A program made the translations under genes and the position numbers. The notes beneath the pieces were generated by a model. The model was given only the letters and a program-made list of their open reading frames with translations, was not told the DNA's origin and made no database searches. A DNA stretch of 64,000 nucleotides. Source: Chondrosia reniformis. Lineage: Eukaryota; Porifera; Demospongiae; Chondrillida; Chondrillidae. Location of the stretch: the NCBI GenBank assembly GCA_947172415.1, contig OX359189.1, positions 8,632,501-8,696,500 on the forward strand, in the 5' to 3' direction. Shown here in pieces: positions 47,443 to 61,500 of this stretch. Numbering within the stretch: the stretch's first letter is position 1; each line of letters opens with the position of its first letter.

Positions 47443-49428
47443 ATGCAGGATAGAAGTATTCACAGATGCTTTCTTCTCGAATATCTTCTAATCAGTTTTA
47501 CCACTAGCAGTTAGTATAATGTGCATATCCTATATATATATATTACCAGTCGGATTATTATAAGCTAAGAGCATTAAGTTTTCTTATAATATGATATATA
47601 AGTAATTATAAGATTTATAATATTCCACCAGATCCAATTCGGCTGACTGTCGACCCAAGCAGTGCACTCCCCAGAAGTACTGTCAGAGCTATATGTACAT
47701 ACAGTGGAAATTTCAACGGAATTCTTCCAATTGTGAAAATAAATGGCACTCCTTATCTCCATGATCGAATAAGACAAGACCCAACTTTAAAAACTTTTGA
47801 CTATAATTTTGTAGAGAGCAGTAATATTACTACTTTTGAACTCATTCACTCTCAAGTGCACCTGTGGGAATCAGATACTACTTATCAGTGTTGCTTTCAA
47901 GATGAGCAACGCTATGAGATCTGCAGCAACACTGGAACACTTCTTGTGGTCCCAATACTCAGTGAAGTAGGACCCAGTTCTACTGGACTGCAATCAGATC
48001 CATCTAATGGTGGGTCAGGTTGACTACGTATATATATGTGAGCTTAATGTGCAACTTGCATCCATATTTACCTTTATATACTCTATATATATATATATGT
48101 TGCCAACTATTATACCATATAGTCATTGAAAAATTATTCTTCTATCTTAGTATTTTATAAATCTATAGAACCTGTTATATCTCTGAGTCTAACAAATGAC
48201 AAAGGAAATTATACAATACTTTTCACATCTTCATATGAATCAACTCATCCACCAGTTAAGGTACACATATGTTCATCCATTCATTTAGATAAGATATGAA
48301 AAATTTAATATGTACATCATTATGTACATTACATTATATACAATTAATAGTTCAACCACTTGATGATGCACATCTATATACGTATATATATATATTTATA
48401 GTTCAATAGTTCGTACACACACACATACGTATACTGAAAGCTCTGGTCCTATTAGGTCTGAATAATAACTTGAATGACCTATATTATATAGGTTCAGGAG
48501 ACAAAGGCAACCTATTTAAGTACTATAGCTAGTGTCAATGATATGAAAACTGGAAAGGAGAATAATAGGACCTCAACACACAAAAGACAAGAGGGGACAA
48601 CAGCTACTTTCAGTGTGTTAATTATATTATATTTATCTGTATCAATTGTATATTTATACAAATTTCCATCTTGAATACTTTGGTCAATTACATATGCAGG
48701 TTTGCAAGTGGTTGCAGGATCTGCTGGAGGACTGTTTATCATAATACTTCTTGGAATTATTGGTTTGGTAATATGCTGCTATGTATGCAAGAAAGGTATA
48801 TATATACATACATATAACAGGCCATGTAAAAACATCCATTTATTATTATGCAAACTGTATTTAATGTTTTCCCAATCCTAATACGTATAATGCTGATGAA
48901 GACCTCCGGGTCGAAATGTCCTAAACTAGTAAATCAATGTTGCTGATGCTCAATAAGGGTTTATTCTCATGCATACTGTTTTATGTATGTATCATTATAC
49001 TATACATTATTTGCATATAAAATAGAGTATAAAGCAGAAGACCCTCATGGTCAGATTTAAGAAACGTTTTGGTAGTTAATAGTATTGTAGTGGCTCAATT
49101 TTGCATCTGACAATGAAAAACATTGCAGTTAAATTTATGCAACAGGATCAACAAATTAATAACTTAAAGGTCTTCATCATGTCTATAACTGTTAGGCTAG
49201 CAGAATACTATACATGGAAGTATATTAATCCTAATCATTTTATGTTTAGTGAGACCAATTGCAAAGTACACAAACTCCAACAATAGGAAGGTAGAGAAAG
49301 TGAGAAAAAGAGAATCCGAAGTTTATGATACATGTACAGTTGTGCATATGACTCCAAATCCTGTATATGAAGATATCAATCTTGGCTTACCTCAAGATGA
49401 ACACATTTATGACAATGCTATTAATTAG
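47443..49428 (+). CDS. Gene D2: intact paralog of gene D
   Basis: Exons 47443-47509, 47632-48009, 48700-48795 and 49250-49428 have the same lengths and phases as gene D, with no stop or frameshift. The Ig exon differs by five amino-acid changes (S to R, I to T, G to D, E to Q, V to I) against about two silent ones. The tail keeps NPVYEDI and HIYDNA and gains a further tyrosine (SEVYDT where D has SEVHDT). The optional 92-nt exon is at 48169-48260. The duplication looks young, and the coding changes are not biased towards silent sites. Confidence 0.85.
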
Positions 49429-49961
49429 AGGTATGTATATAGCAATGTTGCATGAATGATTCACAGACCTTCGAATTCTGAATCAGTTTGTTGCATACAT
49501 ACAGTATATGTATATTGCAAAATATACAGTAAATATTACAAATGTTCTGATGCATGTATTATGCTACAGTGACTTCCTATAGACATATAATAATACTTGA
49601 AGCTTTAGTTATATACAATGGCCACGGTAAACTAAGGGAATTGAAATTGAACAACTATGTATACTACATTTTACGGCCTATATACGTACAGTACTTATAT
49701 TTATGAACTTCTAGGAATTACAGCAAATAAGCATTATTTTTCTTTTTCATTCAAATCACAAAAATTCACATAATAAAGTTTGTTCTAACAAACTACATAT
49801 ATGTATGTATACTAGCACATTCAATCATTAACATATAAAGCTTCTACATTGTATACCTATACGTATATCTTATGCTATGTATTATATCTCATACTACACA
49901 AAGAATAACTAATTAATGCAGCATAGCCTAATGGGAATTACAATCTCAAAGCCAATCAATT

Positions 49962-52900
49962 TTAAGCATTAACATATTCCTTCTTAAGGTCGTCAGATGG
50001 AATCTTTACTTCAAGAGGAATGTAGGATGGATTTTCTTGTTCCACCATTACAGAACCACGGTCTTCATCTTCATCTTCATCTTCATCTTCATCTTCATCT
50101 TCGTCAGTAGGTTCTTCATGTCCATCCTTCTCTATGTCCTGATGGACACCACTTCCTAAGTAGAAACACTCTCAAATCACTTTAAAAATTGAGGTGGGTA
50201 AGGAATTATGTAAATCCGTCACAAAAGGAGGCACTTAGATAGGATAGTGGTTTAAACACACAGATAAAATGGCTGTCTTCATACGTATATATATATATAT
50301 ATATTAGAATCAAGTACTACACAGTACAAGTTACAAATTTAAGAGGGCCAAATGACTGTACAATATTAAAATTACAATCAAGTACTAGCTACACATGCAG
50401 TGCAAGTTACAAATTTAAAGAGATCCAAGTGACCCATAGGATAATCAGTATTTTAAACAGTACAAGACTTTAGTCACACTAGTACTGTTGCAGGCTTTGA
50501 AATCCTCAACTACTGCATAGAGAGTAGTATATACGTAGTTGATACAGATCATCCAATTGCAAGGTAGAACACATGGCCTACCAATTACCTTTTCACACCT
50601 TAGTATAGACTGAAGATGATGCATCTGCATGCCGTATATACTACTCTCTATGCAGTAGTTGAGGATTTCAAAGCCTGCAACAGTACTAGTGTGACTAAAG
50701 TCTTGTACTGTTTAAAATACTGATTATCCTATGGGTCACTTGGATCTCTTTAAATTTGTAACTTGCACTGCATGTGTAGCTAGTACTTGATTGTAATTTT
50801 AATATTGTACAGTCATTTGGCCCTCTTAAATTTGTAACTTGTACTGTGTAGTACTTGATTGTAATTTTAATATTGCCAGTAACTTTCACTGTGTAGTGTA
50901 CTTGAATGTAATTAGCCTTCACTATACTTAATTAAGACATTCACTATGAGCAATTTCGTTATGAGATTCTACTGTACACATGGAAAACGTACACACATGG
51001 ATAAGAATAAAGCCTTGTTGAACATCAGTAACATAAATTTACTAATTCTGGATGTTTCAACCCGGAAGTCTTCATCAGTAATACAGGAATGGGAATATCA
51101 AGTAGGAAATTAGTAAATTCATGTTGCTGAAGCTCAACAAGGCTTTATTCTCATAATGATCACTCCTAATTCCTACACATGGACAAGGAACAAAGCGTAA
51201 GAAGAGAAGACAGAGCTTCAATTACCAAAGTTTTATTAAGGTCGACTATATATATACAGTGCAAGTTAATATATATATATTAATGATCGCAACAAACACT
51301 CCTTATTCCTACACATGGACAAGTAAAAATATTAACAGATAACGTAAGAAGAGAAGACAGAACTTAAATTACCAAAGTAATACGGTCGACCAAACGAATT
51401 CAGTCTTTCGCATCAATATAGGAAAAAATCTGCCTCAAACTTGACGGGGACGTATACAAAAACGCTTTATCTAACCTTCGCTACAACTCGCTCGTTCGCT
51501 AGCTCCTTCTCGTAGGAGAGCGTCGACTTGTCATAGCCGTTCACAAAGGGATGATCTTCTTTAGCAACGAGGGGGTGACGTTTTCGTAACGTCACAAGAT
51601 TCACTAAATGTGTACGGAGCGACATACGAGAGGTGTTGGTGACGCACTAGAGTACATCACAATACATCACCAGATTGCGCAATCGTAACCCTGAATTCTT
51701 CATTATATCTTGATTATTTTGCTCATTTAATTAAGCAAAACTTCGCCAGACGTTTGTCATACACATGTACCATGATATATGTCGGTTTCACAGTTATCTG
51801 ACAAATTGGAAATTTTTACTAATATAACACCTGGTTTCAATATAACTTTTCTATAGCTTTTCTATAGTCCTATGGCATTTTATATGCAGACTTTGTCCTC
51901 TGTTTTCTACCAAACGGAAGCCTAAATGAAAAATCCCTTAATTTAAAATGAGTTTTATACCCTAAACTTTATGATGATATGCCCATTTAGTTTCTAAGTC
52001 CTTTCTTGGAGCCATATGAATTATTTATTTATTTATTTATATTATATTATATTATATTATATTATATTATATTATATTAGATTACCTTAGTATATTGTAA
52101 CTTGTACTGTATATACATACGTACAGTACATCTAACATATACATCTAGTGGAATGAATGTATACATCTAGTGGAATGAATGTATACATCTAATGGAATGA
52201 ATGTATACATCTAGTAGAATGCAGCTGGAATGGGTATACATATGTATATAGATAATAACAGATGAAAGACATTATACATATACCTTGGTTGTTATTCCTT
52301 TTCCTATACAAACATGTACTCATGATCATCAAAATGATGACGAGCAGAACAACAATAGTTCCTAAAATTCCATTTCCAATTAGTGATCCAATAAGAACAG
52401 AAAATGTTTCTACTAAACAAATTGGAAATGGTATGAAAATCTTTACCACAATTCTTTAAAACTTAAAATTATTAGTACAATTAATAATAATTCCATGCAA
52501 CATACACTTGACTTTGTATAAAATATATAGAGAATTGGTTTATGTAATAGTTATACACTCCGCCCCTGGGCTCTTTGCAGGATAACGCAAGGCGTTTACT
52601 GAGTTATTGGCAGTCATACAACAGTTGTGGAATATAATTTGCTTTGGTTGCCCCAGCAACGGAGTGTATATATGTATGTATACACAATAATGCAAACCCT
52701 ATATATATACACTTTCAGCTGACCATTCTTGCAGTCCATAACTTCCACATTAACAGGTCTACTCTCCTGCATAGCTCCATCAGCTAGAGTAACAGAACAG
52801 GAGTACACTGTATTGCTACCTACACTAAGTGTCTTCAGTACAGTTATAAACATGATCAGAGTTGTTCCAGTTGAAGATAATCTTATTCTGTAGTCAGAAG

Positions 52901-53595
52901 TGTTTCTTAAATCTTCAATCACTTGACCATCTTCCTTTATAATAGCTTCTTGATTATTTAGTAGTGCAGCAGTGGTACCATTACAATTGGACATGATTCT
53001 ATTATACGAACACACTAGAATTGGATGATCTCCTTCACAGACCGGAGAATTCAGCACTTCAAGAGTGGTAGTAGCTATTATAGAACAAAGTGGATAAAAT
53101 TACATACACATACAATATGCGTACATACTATTTAGATTTTTGGATGGTTCATCCTTCGACTTTTTGAGCATTTTAAACGCTCAAAAAGTCAAAGGATGTA
53201 CCATCCCAAAGATAAGTTTGACACAGTTATGAAGAATCCTTATACTATTACTATTTAGATATTATAATTTAGATACACATATACAAAGCTTTAGACAATA
53301 CATGCATGCTCACCTGATGTGGCAACTTGTCTTTGTAGAGGTAAACTTGAAAAATTATTTGGTGTAACAATTTGAATTGAAATGTCATAGCACGTCTGAG
53401 GTTGCAGTTTCTCTATCGTAAAGACAGTTATATTTGTGATTGCTTTGAGGTAGTCATTATCAGCGGAAGATTTCCATGTTACTATATATGAGAATTCTGC
53501 ATTTTCAAAACACTCAATTGATGAAGAATTCCATTCTAGAGCAATTTCTTTGCTTCCTTGCTTTAGTTGTGAAAGAGTTGGAGTATCTGGTCTCT
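49962..53595 (-). CDS. Gene F2: paralog of gene F with a repeat-filled intron and expanded acidic run
   Basis: Exons 53314-53595 (FN3), 52724-53074 (Ig), 52284-52412 (membrane) and 49962-50155 (tail) are open and keep the phases of gene F. The tail is 64 codons instead of 56 because the Glu-Asp run is expanded by a (GAAGAT)n array at 50065-50105. PSYIPL and KEYVNA are kept. The last intron has grown from 0.27 to 2.1 kb through insertion of a palindrome copy and an R2 repeat (50290-52130), which should be spliced out if the gene is active. No leader exon was found. Confidence 0.75.
50290..52130. mobile_element. Repeat insertion in the F2 last intron
   Basis: 50310-50880 is a shortened version of the giant palindrome (arms about 50320-50530 and 50637-50870). 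51000-51170 has the inverted element with the GAAAC motif. 51180-52110 is an R2 copy. Gene F lacks all of this at the same place, so the insertion is later than the duplication, or F lost it. Confidence 0.8.
52021..52079. repeat. (TTTA)n and (TATAT)n microsatellite
   Basis: Simple repeat run at the end of the R2 copy. The same place in copies 1 and 2 has only short ATTAT runs. Confidence 0.9.
53142..53206. repeat. 28-bp-arm hairpin between FN3 and Ig exons of F2
   Basis: GGATGGTTCATCCTTCGACT and its approximate inverse. In gene F (43555-43600) only the right arm is kept, so the palindrome differs between the two copies. Confidence 0.85.
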
Positions 53596-55516
53596 CTATA
53601 CAATTAATTAAAGAGAACAGAAATTAAATCTTTCAAAATTAATTCTGTATATACATACAGAAGAAACTGAAGGTTTAATAATATACACTGAAACTGCATA
53701 CAATATTGATTCTACTGAAAGGTGCATATGAAAAAGTGAAAGGCGATATCAATAATATGAATATATAGGTATGCACTTGCATATGTATGATCAATCACCA
53801 CTGGACCATAAACATTATCTATTATACCTATCAACAAGATCATATTATATTAAACCATAAAACACCATTTGATTAACTGGCTGTTGGCTGTTATTCACTA
53901 TTGCACAACATCATTTTAATACAGTTACACCATCTGAACATACATACATACCATAACCGTTCACAGTATTAACACAACATTGCTGAAGCTCCCAAACAAA
54001 CTATACATAGCTACATACACCACAGCACTTAATAGTAATTTTGAAACAAAATTGCTGGACAGAACTACGTAGCTAAACCATCAGATCAACACTACTTGAC
54101 AACTGCTGGCTGTCAATACACAATTAAAGTGAATGAAGTTTTTTCACACTTGTTGTTAAATCCGATATACATTTATCTTCGCCGTTATAGTAACATATTT
54201 ATCTGATCGAGTTCAAATTCAATTCTCGACTGCAGACGTTATGTCGCCCCTATCTTCTGTACCATGGAACTGATTTAAGAAATGTAGCTAATCTACTTAA
54301 CAACTACTTGCAATTCAAAACAAATTTCCGCACTTTTCAAAATTATTAATGCGTGTTACAATTGCACGTATAGACGCTACTTATCTGACAGAGTTCAAAT
54401 TAGCTGTAGACGTTGTGTTGTCCCTATCTTCTATTAATTAATCCGAATACACTGTACATGGAACTGAATTTCGTGCAGGAAACAAGCGGACAGTTCACTG
54501 ATTAAATAAAAAACAAAACAGTATATAAATGAAGGTGGTAGCCTATAGGCACTGTTTTATTAGGAAGTTACACATCAATATCCATATATGTAGCCTGTTT
54601 TTGACCACAATCGATCGTATATATACATCGATCGATCAAGCACTAGCTACTGATCATGATCAGCAATCCACCATCTTCATGCACACGTGACTATTATTAT
54701 TAAATGGATGCCAACCTTTACATCGTTGATCATGAAGAATTCCGATCATCTAATTAAAGGATGGCACTATATAGCCATAATGCATGCATAGTTAAGATAA
54801 TATAGTAGTTGCATGTACGACTTGCAATTGATTAATTACATAAGTTGTTGAGTTTGAGTGCGTGAGCTGCACAAAGCTAAATACTTAAAAGTGAAAACTG
54901 CAATTCTAATAAATTTGAGCATGCAGACATTTAAACATTACAAGCAAAAGTTATAGACATTTAAAACATTATTATTGACAGTTTAGTGGTGTGTGAAATT
55001 GCATCCTTTGACTAATTAATATATATTAAATGTAGTGGTTAATAATAGACAATCTATCACATGTTTCAGCTATATAAGAGATAAAGGAAGGGTTGCACTC
55101 TCATGTCATGTGCATGAACTTTTAAAAGCTGTAATTCTTCCACTTTATCCTGTATAACGGAAAAGAGGTGCATTGTCATTCTGTTGCGAAACCTCTGATG
55201 TACATGTAATTCCATGCCTCAGCAGCACTTTACTTTTCAAAAATATTACAGCATAATTCACTGATAAATTACTGTAGCCTGGGAAGTTTCAATTGTAGTG
55301 ATTGTATCCCAGTCATTCAATATAAGACATCCACAGAGAGCTTTATCCCCTTTAGGCTTAGGACTATCTTTACCTCAACAACTTGAAGTGAAATGATAAG
55401 AAAAAAGAATTAATTAAGGATGTCACTTATTACAGGAAGAGGAAATCTCGAAAAAGGATTGATTGGGCAGATGTCTAGGTGCATGCCACAAAGGGTTAAC
55501 TTACACTTACATAGCA
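53596..55516. other. Gene-free stretch between F2 and G
   Basis: The first kilobase is homologous to the region upstream of gene F (44000-45200). The remainder, 54560-55516, has no supported exon and ends at the stop codon of gene G. Confidence 0.5.
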
Positions 55517-58500
55517 TCAAGCTTGGCGAGTGGTAGCATATTCAACTTTATACATTTCATTATCACTATGCACTGGCTCACGTCCAGTGAAAGTCAAATC
55601 TGCATAATTTAACTTATCAGTAGCCAGCTAGAAAATGGAAATACAGATAATACTTGTATACATGCATTGAGCAAAATTCAACTTGAGTAATTACAAATAA
55701 CTCTATGTAATTATAAAACCCATTACCATACTAAGTAGTGTAAATATTCAAGTGTTAAATTATAATATGTACAATTGTATTCAAATATAGTTAAAACAAT
55801 GCTCAATATCCAGCAAGAATTGCAAAACAGGGTATTATTAGACATTACTACTGCTAATAGCTATATATAGTCAATACTTACAGCTTTGTCCACAAGCTTT
55901 GGGTTATTGATTTCCATCTGATAGGAAATAAAGTAAAATGCAATATCACAATAGACACAATTGCATGGACAAAACCATGTATATACGTATGTACATGTAT
56001 GTATATACCTAATAATTTGTCCTCACTATGTATAAGGTATACATTAAGGGGGGTCAATATGCTTACATCCTTTGTTTCACTGTCACTTTCTGGTTGACAC
56101 TTTTGGTTCTTCTGATAGCACTTCTTATAGTATACAATTATTATAAGAACTGTAGTTACAATCACTATGAGCACAACAACAGCTATTCCAATAATGAGAC
56201 CTATGTTGGCACTCTCGGATGGGATAACTGAATGTACAGTAAGTAAAGAGATTACAAACATAATTAATATGTATAGAATAAAGCATATATACGTACTTAT
56301 TACTGATACTATATAATATGCTTAAAGTACACATTCATGAATTATCTAAAACATACTATTTTAATAACACCATATTCCAAAATCAATAACTATGTATATA
56401 TATATAAAGCTAAGTAAAAGCATGTACTAACCCGTAACTGGATATTGAATTTCTATCTAATCAAAGCAAAACAATCTATTAGCAAACAAATATACAGTTC
56501 AAAAGCTGTGAATTTACTTTTAGGTCTTACAGAAACTGCAACAGTATTACTTTCTTCAATTATTCCATTCCTTAATTCCATGGCACACTTAATCTCAACT
56601 GTACCTTCACCATTAACAGATACTACCTCAGAATTGTCATTAGTCTGGATAGGACTTTCGTTGAATGAATCATCATCATGAATCCATAGTGTATTTGATT
56701 TAAAAAAAATTGGTTTGTTTTGTTCATCCTTTCCATTTCTGTTATGATGTTGACACATTAGTTTTACATTTTCAGGTGTAGAGTCCATAACTTCTAAAGT
56801 TATATTGGCTATAAGGAAAGAATGATATTATATGTACATATCTTAATATTCAAAAGATCCACTTTGGCCAAGCTTCACTTACATAAAGTAGTAAATTGCA
56901 TCTCTTTAGGACTACTTTTCATAGCCTCACCATCAACAGCAGATATAGAGATGTTGTATGTAGTCTGGGGACTCAGTCCAGTAAAATTCACAGACGGTCC
57001 AGAAACATTGTGCATCTGCACTACTGATCCATTGTTTTTAATAACACATTCATAGCCAGTAATGTTGAAACAAGTTTCATTACTTTTTGCCCAATTACAG
57101 TAGATAGCATTACTACCTTTCACATCTTCAGTCACAGGACCAGTAGGCAATTCTAACAAATGAAAACCCTTACGTATGTACACATTTCAGATTTTGTAAA
57201 CACGCATATAAAGTGTTTGTGTATACAAATACAGTACTCCACATTAAGAGAGGGCGCTTTATTTTATAGAGAAAAAGGGCTCATTAAGCCACAGGGAATT
57301 TCAATTTACTACTCTTTGGCATGGAATAATGAAAGTAAATAACCAAAAAATAATGAGTGGCAATCAATCCAGAATACTTTTAGAATGATCTGCTTGCATC
57401 ATGTCATTCCACTATTCAATCATTATTCCAATAATTTAAACACATGTAGATACATAATCATGTACTGAATTATAGTTCTAATCAGCCTTCCTGGAATAAA
57501 ATCCACTATTTTGGTGCATGCAACATTGGGCATGTAAAACTCAGGTGACACTCAGCAACACTTCAAGATAAGCTCATATGCAGTTAAAGTGAAAATTGGA
57601 AATGGTTTTATCAAATTTGCAATCACAGATGCTGGATGCTTATATACTGAGGCAAGATGTGGCATATACAGTTTCTGCACGCGCTACACCCTAATTTCTA
57701 ACCCAGATAATGGTCGTGGGCAGGACATACGTAGATTAAGCAGTACCACTATAATTGGCATGTGACAAGAATTTTTTTAATATTCACACAAATCACTCTA
57801 CAGAAATCTTCCATTATAAAACTTTGAGAGGTGGCATGGATTGAGGCTATTCATTGACTCTTATCCTAAAACTATTAATTTATCAAATCTAGCAATTGCT
57901 GTTATACAATTACATATATGCACATACAATGTACATACATATACTGATCCACGAATCCTTTCAGCTGTGCCCGTGAAACATCTTTACATAAACCCTTATA
58001 GGGTGCCTTATTCATTCCTAGTCCTCTTTCATTTGGTAGAATTATATCCCCCAGCTCAATCTCTCATGACTGTGATTGCAAACTCTGAAGGTTCATTCAT
58101 ATCACATTGATTTTACATACATAATACATAACATAAATACTGTAACTATAAGGAACCTCTAAGTAAAACAAGGCATGGATAACTTATATCAAGGTACATC
58201 AAATAGAGTTTAGAATATCTTTCTTAAAATGGCTGTATTGTCAAAGAGAACTATGTAAATGGCACAATGAAATAATGTCTCTTCGGATGATAGCTGTTGT
58301 CAGTAAACTTGCCAAGCTCAGTAATTCAAGGCTTTTCTTGTTTTAGAAAAGATAATTACTTATAGATATTACCAGAAAAGGTTTGTCTGCCAGAAGAGCA
58401 CATCACATATACGTAGGTGTAACCCATATAGCAATAATATATACAGTAGGCGTCAAAATAAACTTCCCATACCGTTGCCGTACAACGTTGGTTCTACGTA

Positions 58501-61500
58501 AATGCCGTTGCAGTTTTCACACCTTTCTATAACGTTGTTTTTTAGCACCGTTTTCTGGTTAGTTTAAACGCCGTCTTAAGAAAACGCTGAATAAACGTTG
58601 GCTAAGTAATAATGTAAGTTAAATGGGCACCAGCACCTGAAATCTATTCTATGCCACTTAGACATAATAACAACACCTGTAGCTTCTTATGAAACTACCT
58701 TATACTAGTAAACGTCGTCATAAAGCTTGACAAACGCCCAAGAAAATGCCATCTGCAAGCTTTAAGCTGTGCAGTTTAACTGCATGTGTAAGCATCCAAA
58801 GGAATATGATTCTCTACCCTAATCCTAACCCAACAGCAAAGCAATCATTACAAGCTATATACGTAAGTATTTTAACATAATGATTCTCTATGGGTCGAAA
58901 ACCTCAAACACTTATGAAATTTTAAAGGCTGTTTCAAGCAATCATGATTCTTCAATTGCATTTGAATTAGAATGGCATAAAAAGACCTACGGGTTGAAAC
59001 GTCCTAATACTTTGATTAATAATAAGTGTTGCTGATGCTCAAATTGTAACCAATTCATTATGAACGCAACAAGTACTCCTTATTACTTCACTTTATTACA
59101 TGTACGTATTTGTTGTCACTATTATCATTGTTCTGACTTACTCTTAAATAACCAACCAAGATGCAGTGAACAACACAAAAGTATGTCAGATATGTACACA
59201 TGGGAGATGAAGGCTTCTAATGACTAGTCCAATCTCACTGTTATTAATATGTTACCACTTACATACGTATGTCACGAAAATAGGTTTACATTACAATTAA
59301 GGTATGGTAATTACACAAATAGGAATTATATTTTCACTAATTAACACGCTACTACACTGATATACAGTCTGTCAGGCTTCTAAACACAGTGTATAGTATT
59401 AGATGTCAGTATTAACATTAAGGTATGAAGCCTATTACAGTGAAGGTGAGTGTAGGAGGAGGACACTGGATGGGCTCAGGTAAACATTACTTATACAAGT
59501 AGGTAGGTATGAACAAAACAAGATATGAAGGAAAAACTGGAGTGTTTCACTATTATTGTTCAAGAATTGTCACTGTTTATAAAGGTGAGTAGTTAGGAAA
59601 GGAAATAGTGAACATTATACACACTGTTAGTTCAGTGTATACGTACAACTTGTCAATTAGAGAGTTGTGCTAGTGGATAGGACATACAGCATACACTGAT
59701 TAAATACCAAGAGATCAAGGATGATGTAGTAGTGACTACCTGAATGCTACTTAGAACTAGCAGAATGCAAATTTAACTAAAACACTTTAGTAATGTGAGT
59801 GTGATACTTTAATCTAAAGAAATGGCATACTTTTTCATGTGTGAAGATCCCAGAAACCATAAAAGTTGATATTGCCCTACATGAATGGGGTAACATGACC
59901 CCACACTGACTAAACTGGCTGTACTCTGACTTAAAGATTTGGTGCACACTGCATGTATATAAACTACATACGTATATGGTGCAAGATGGATAGTCATTTC
60001 AATAACATTTCATTCTTACTACCACAAATAAGATTTACATAATACAGGCTACATACTTGGATGGTTTGGCTTAATTTATTATCCTTCCTACAACTTGTGC
60101 AGTACATTTACACATGATACTTTAACCTATGTGTGTAGTTTAGTATGTACAGATGTAATGATTACTTAAAAAGCTAACATTTAATAGACACATTTATGTT
60201 AAAAGAAGATCACATAAAACTGTAGGTTTGTGAAAAAAATTGGTGCAATTGAATTAGTGCCATTAAGGGGGAAAATATGTATTATTCCGTTATCTGATGT
60301 TTCAGATTGACATTCTAACAATTAGTCTCCTTCACATACGTACTACTTACTATATGATTGCATAACAGTACATGTATGTATATGTACATACTAATAATCT
60401 GTAACTGTAAGGAAACTCTATATAAAACAAGGCATTGATAACTTACACCAAGGGAGCATCAACTAGACTGTTGTTAAATTTAAAATGGCTACACTGTCGT
60501 CAAAGAGAACTAAATGTCACACTGAAGTATTGCTATAAGTAACACCCCTTGGGTTAATTAATAGCTTTATAATAGTTGGACAGGATCAAATCTCAGGTAT
60601 TATATGACATGAAACCTATTCAAAACTTCTTGATCAAAGGGTGCTAGGTATCTGGTTGCGTCAAAGGAACCGAAAGAGCAGTCAGTGAAGTTCAAGCTAC
60701 CAAGTGTACGTACAGTAGATGAGTCAAGATAGACAAAGGTCACTTGGTAAATCTACAGTGATTATCCACATACAACATAACATAAGATGTGAGAATGTAT
60801 TGAGGCTGTTCATTCACATTTATATATTCTAAAGTTAATATATTATCCAATCTCAAGTGCTGGTATACCATAACATATATAAACATCTTGATAACCTTAA
60901 CACATATTTTATACTACCTTACATAGAACACCTGTAGACATGTGTCAAGCATTGTGCTATATACATACATACTGTAACTGTATATATACTGTGTACACAC
61001 ACTACAACTACAATGTGGTACTATACCAGGTATATATACGTACTTCATTACAATCAGCAACACTTATTACAAATACTGGTTGTATGTCTTCCTCCTCATT
61101 TATTGCTGAGGAAGACCTACGGGTCCAAAGGTCCTAATACTTTCTAATTGATTAATAATAAGTTATTGCTGATGTTCAAATTGTAACCAATTCATTATGA
61201 ACGCAACAAGTACTCCTTATTACTTCACTTCATTACATGTACGTATTTGTTGTCACTATTATCAATGTTCTGACTTACTCTTAAATAACCAACCAAGATG
61301 CAGTGAATACACAAAAGTATGTGAGATACACATGTGAGATGAAGGTTTCTAATGACTAGTCAAATCTCACTGTTAATATGTCACCACTTATTCATGAAAA
61401 TAGGATTAATGAAACACATTACAATTTAACTATGGTAACAGGTGCATGACCTTTATAGTCAATAATGGTACCAGCGCCCTAAATTGAATCCCCATAGGCT

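Noticed and set aside
55878-56261. Reading through the gene G membrane exon into the next intron as one 127-residue protein
   Set aside because: A clear GTAAGC donor and a matching downstream phase-0 exon show the read-through part is intron.
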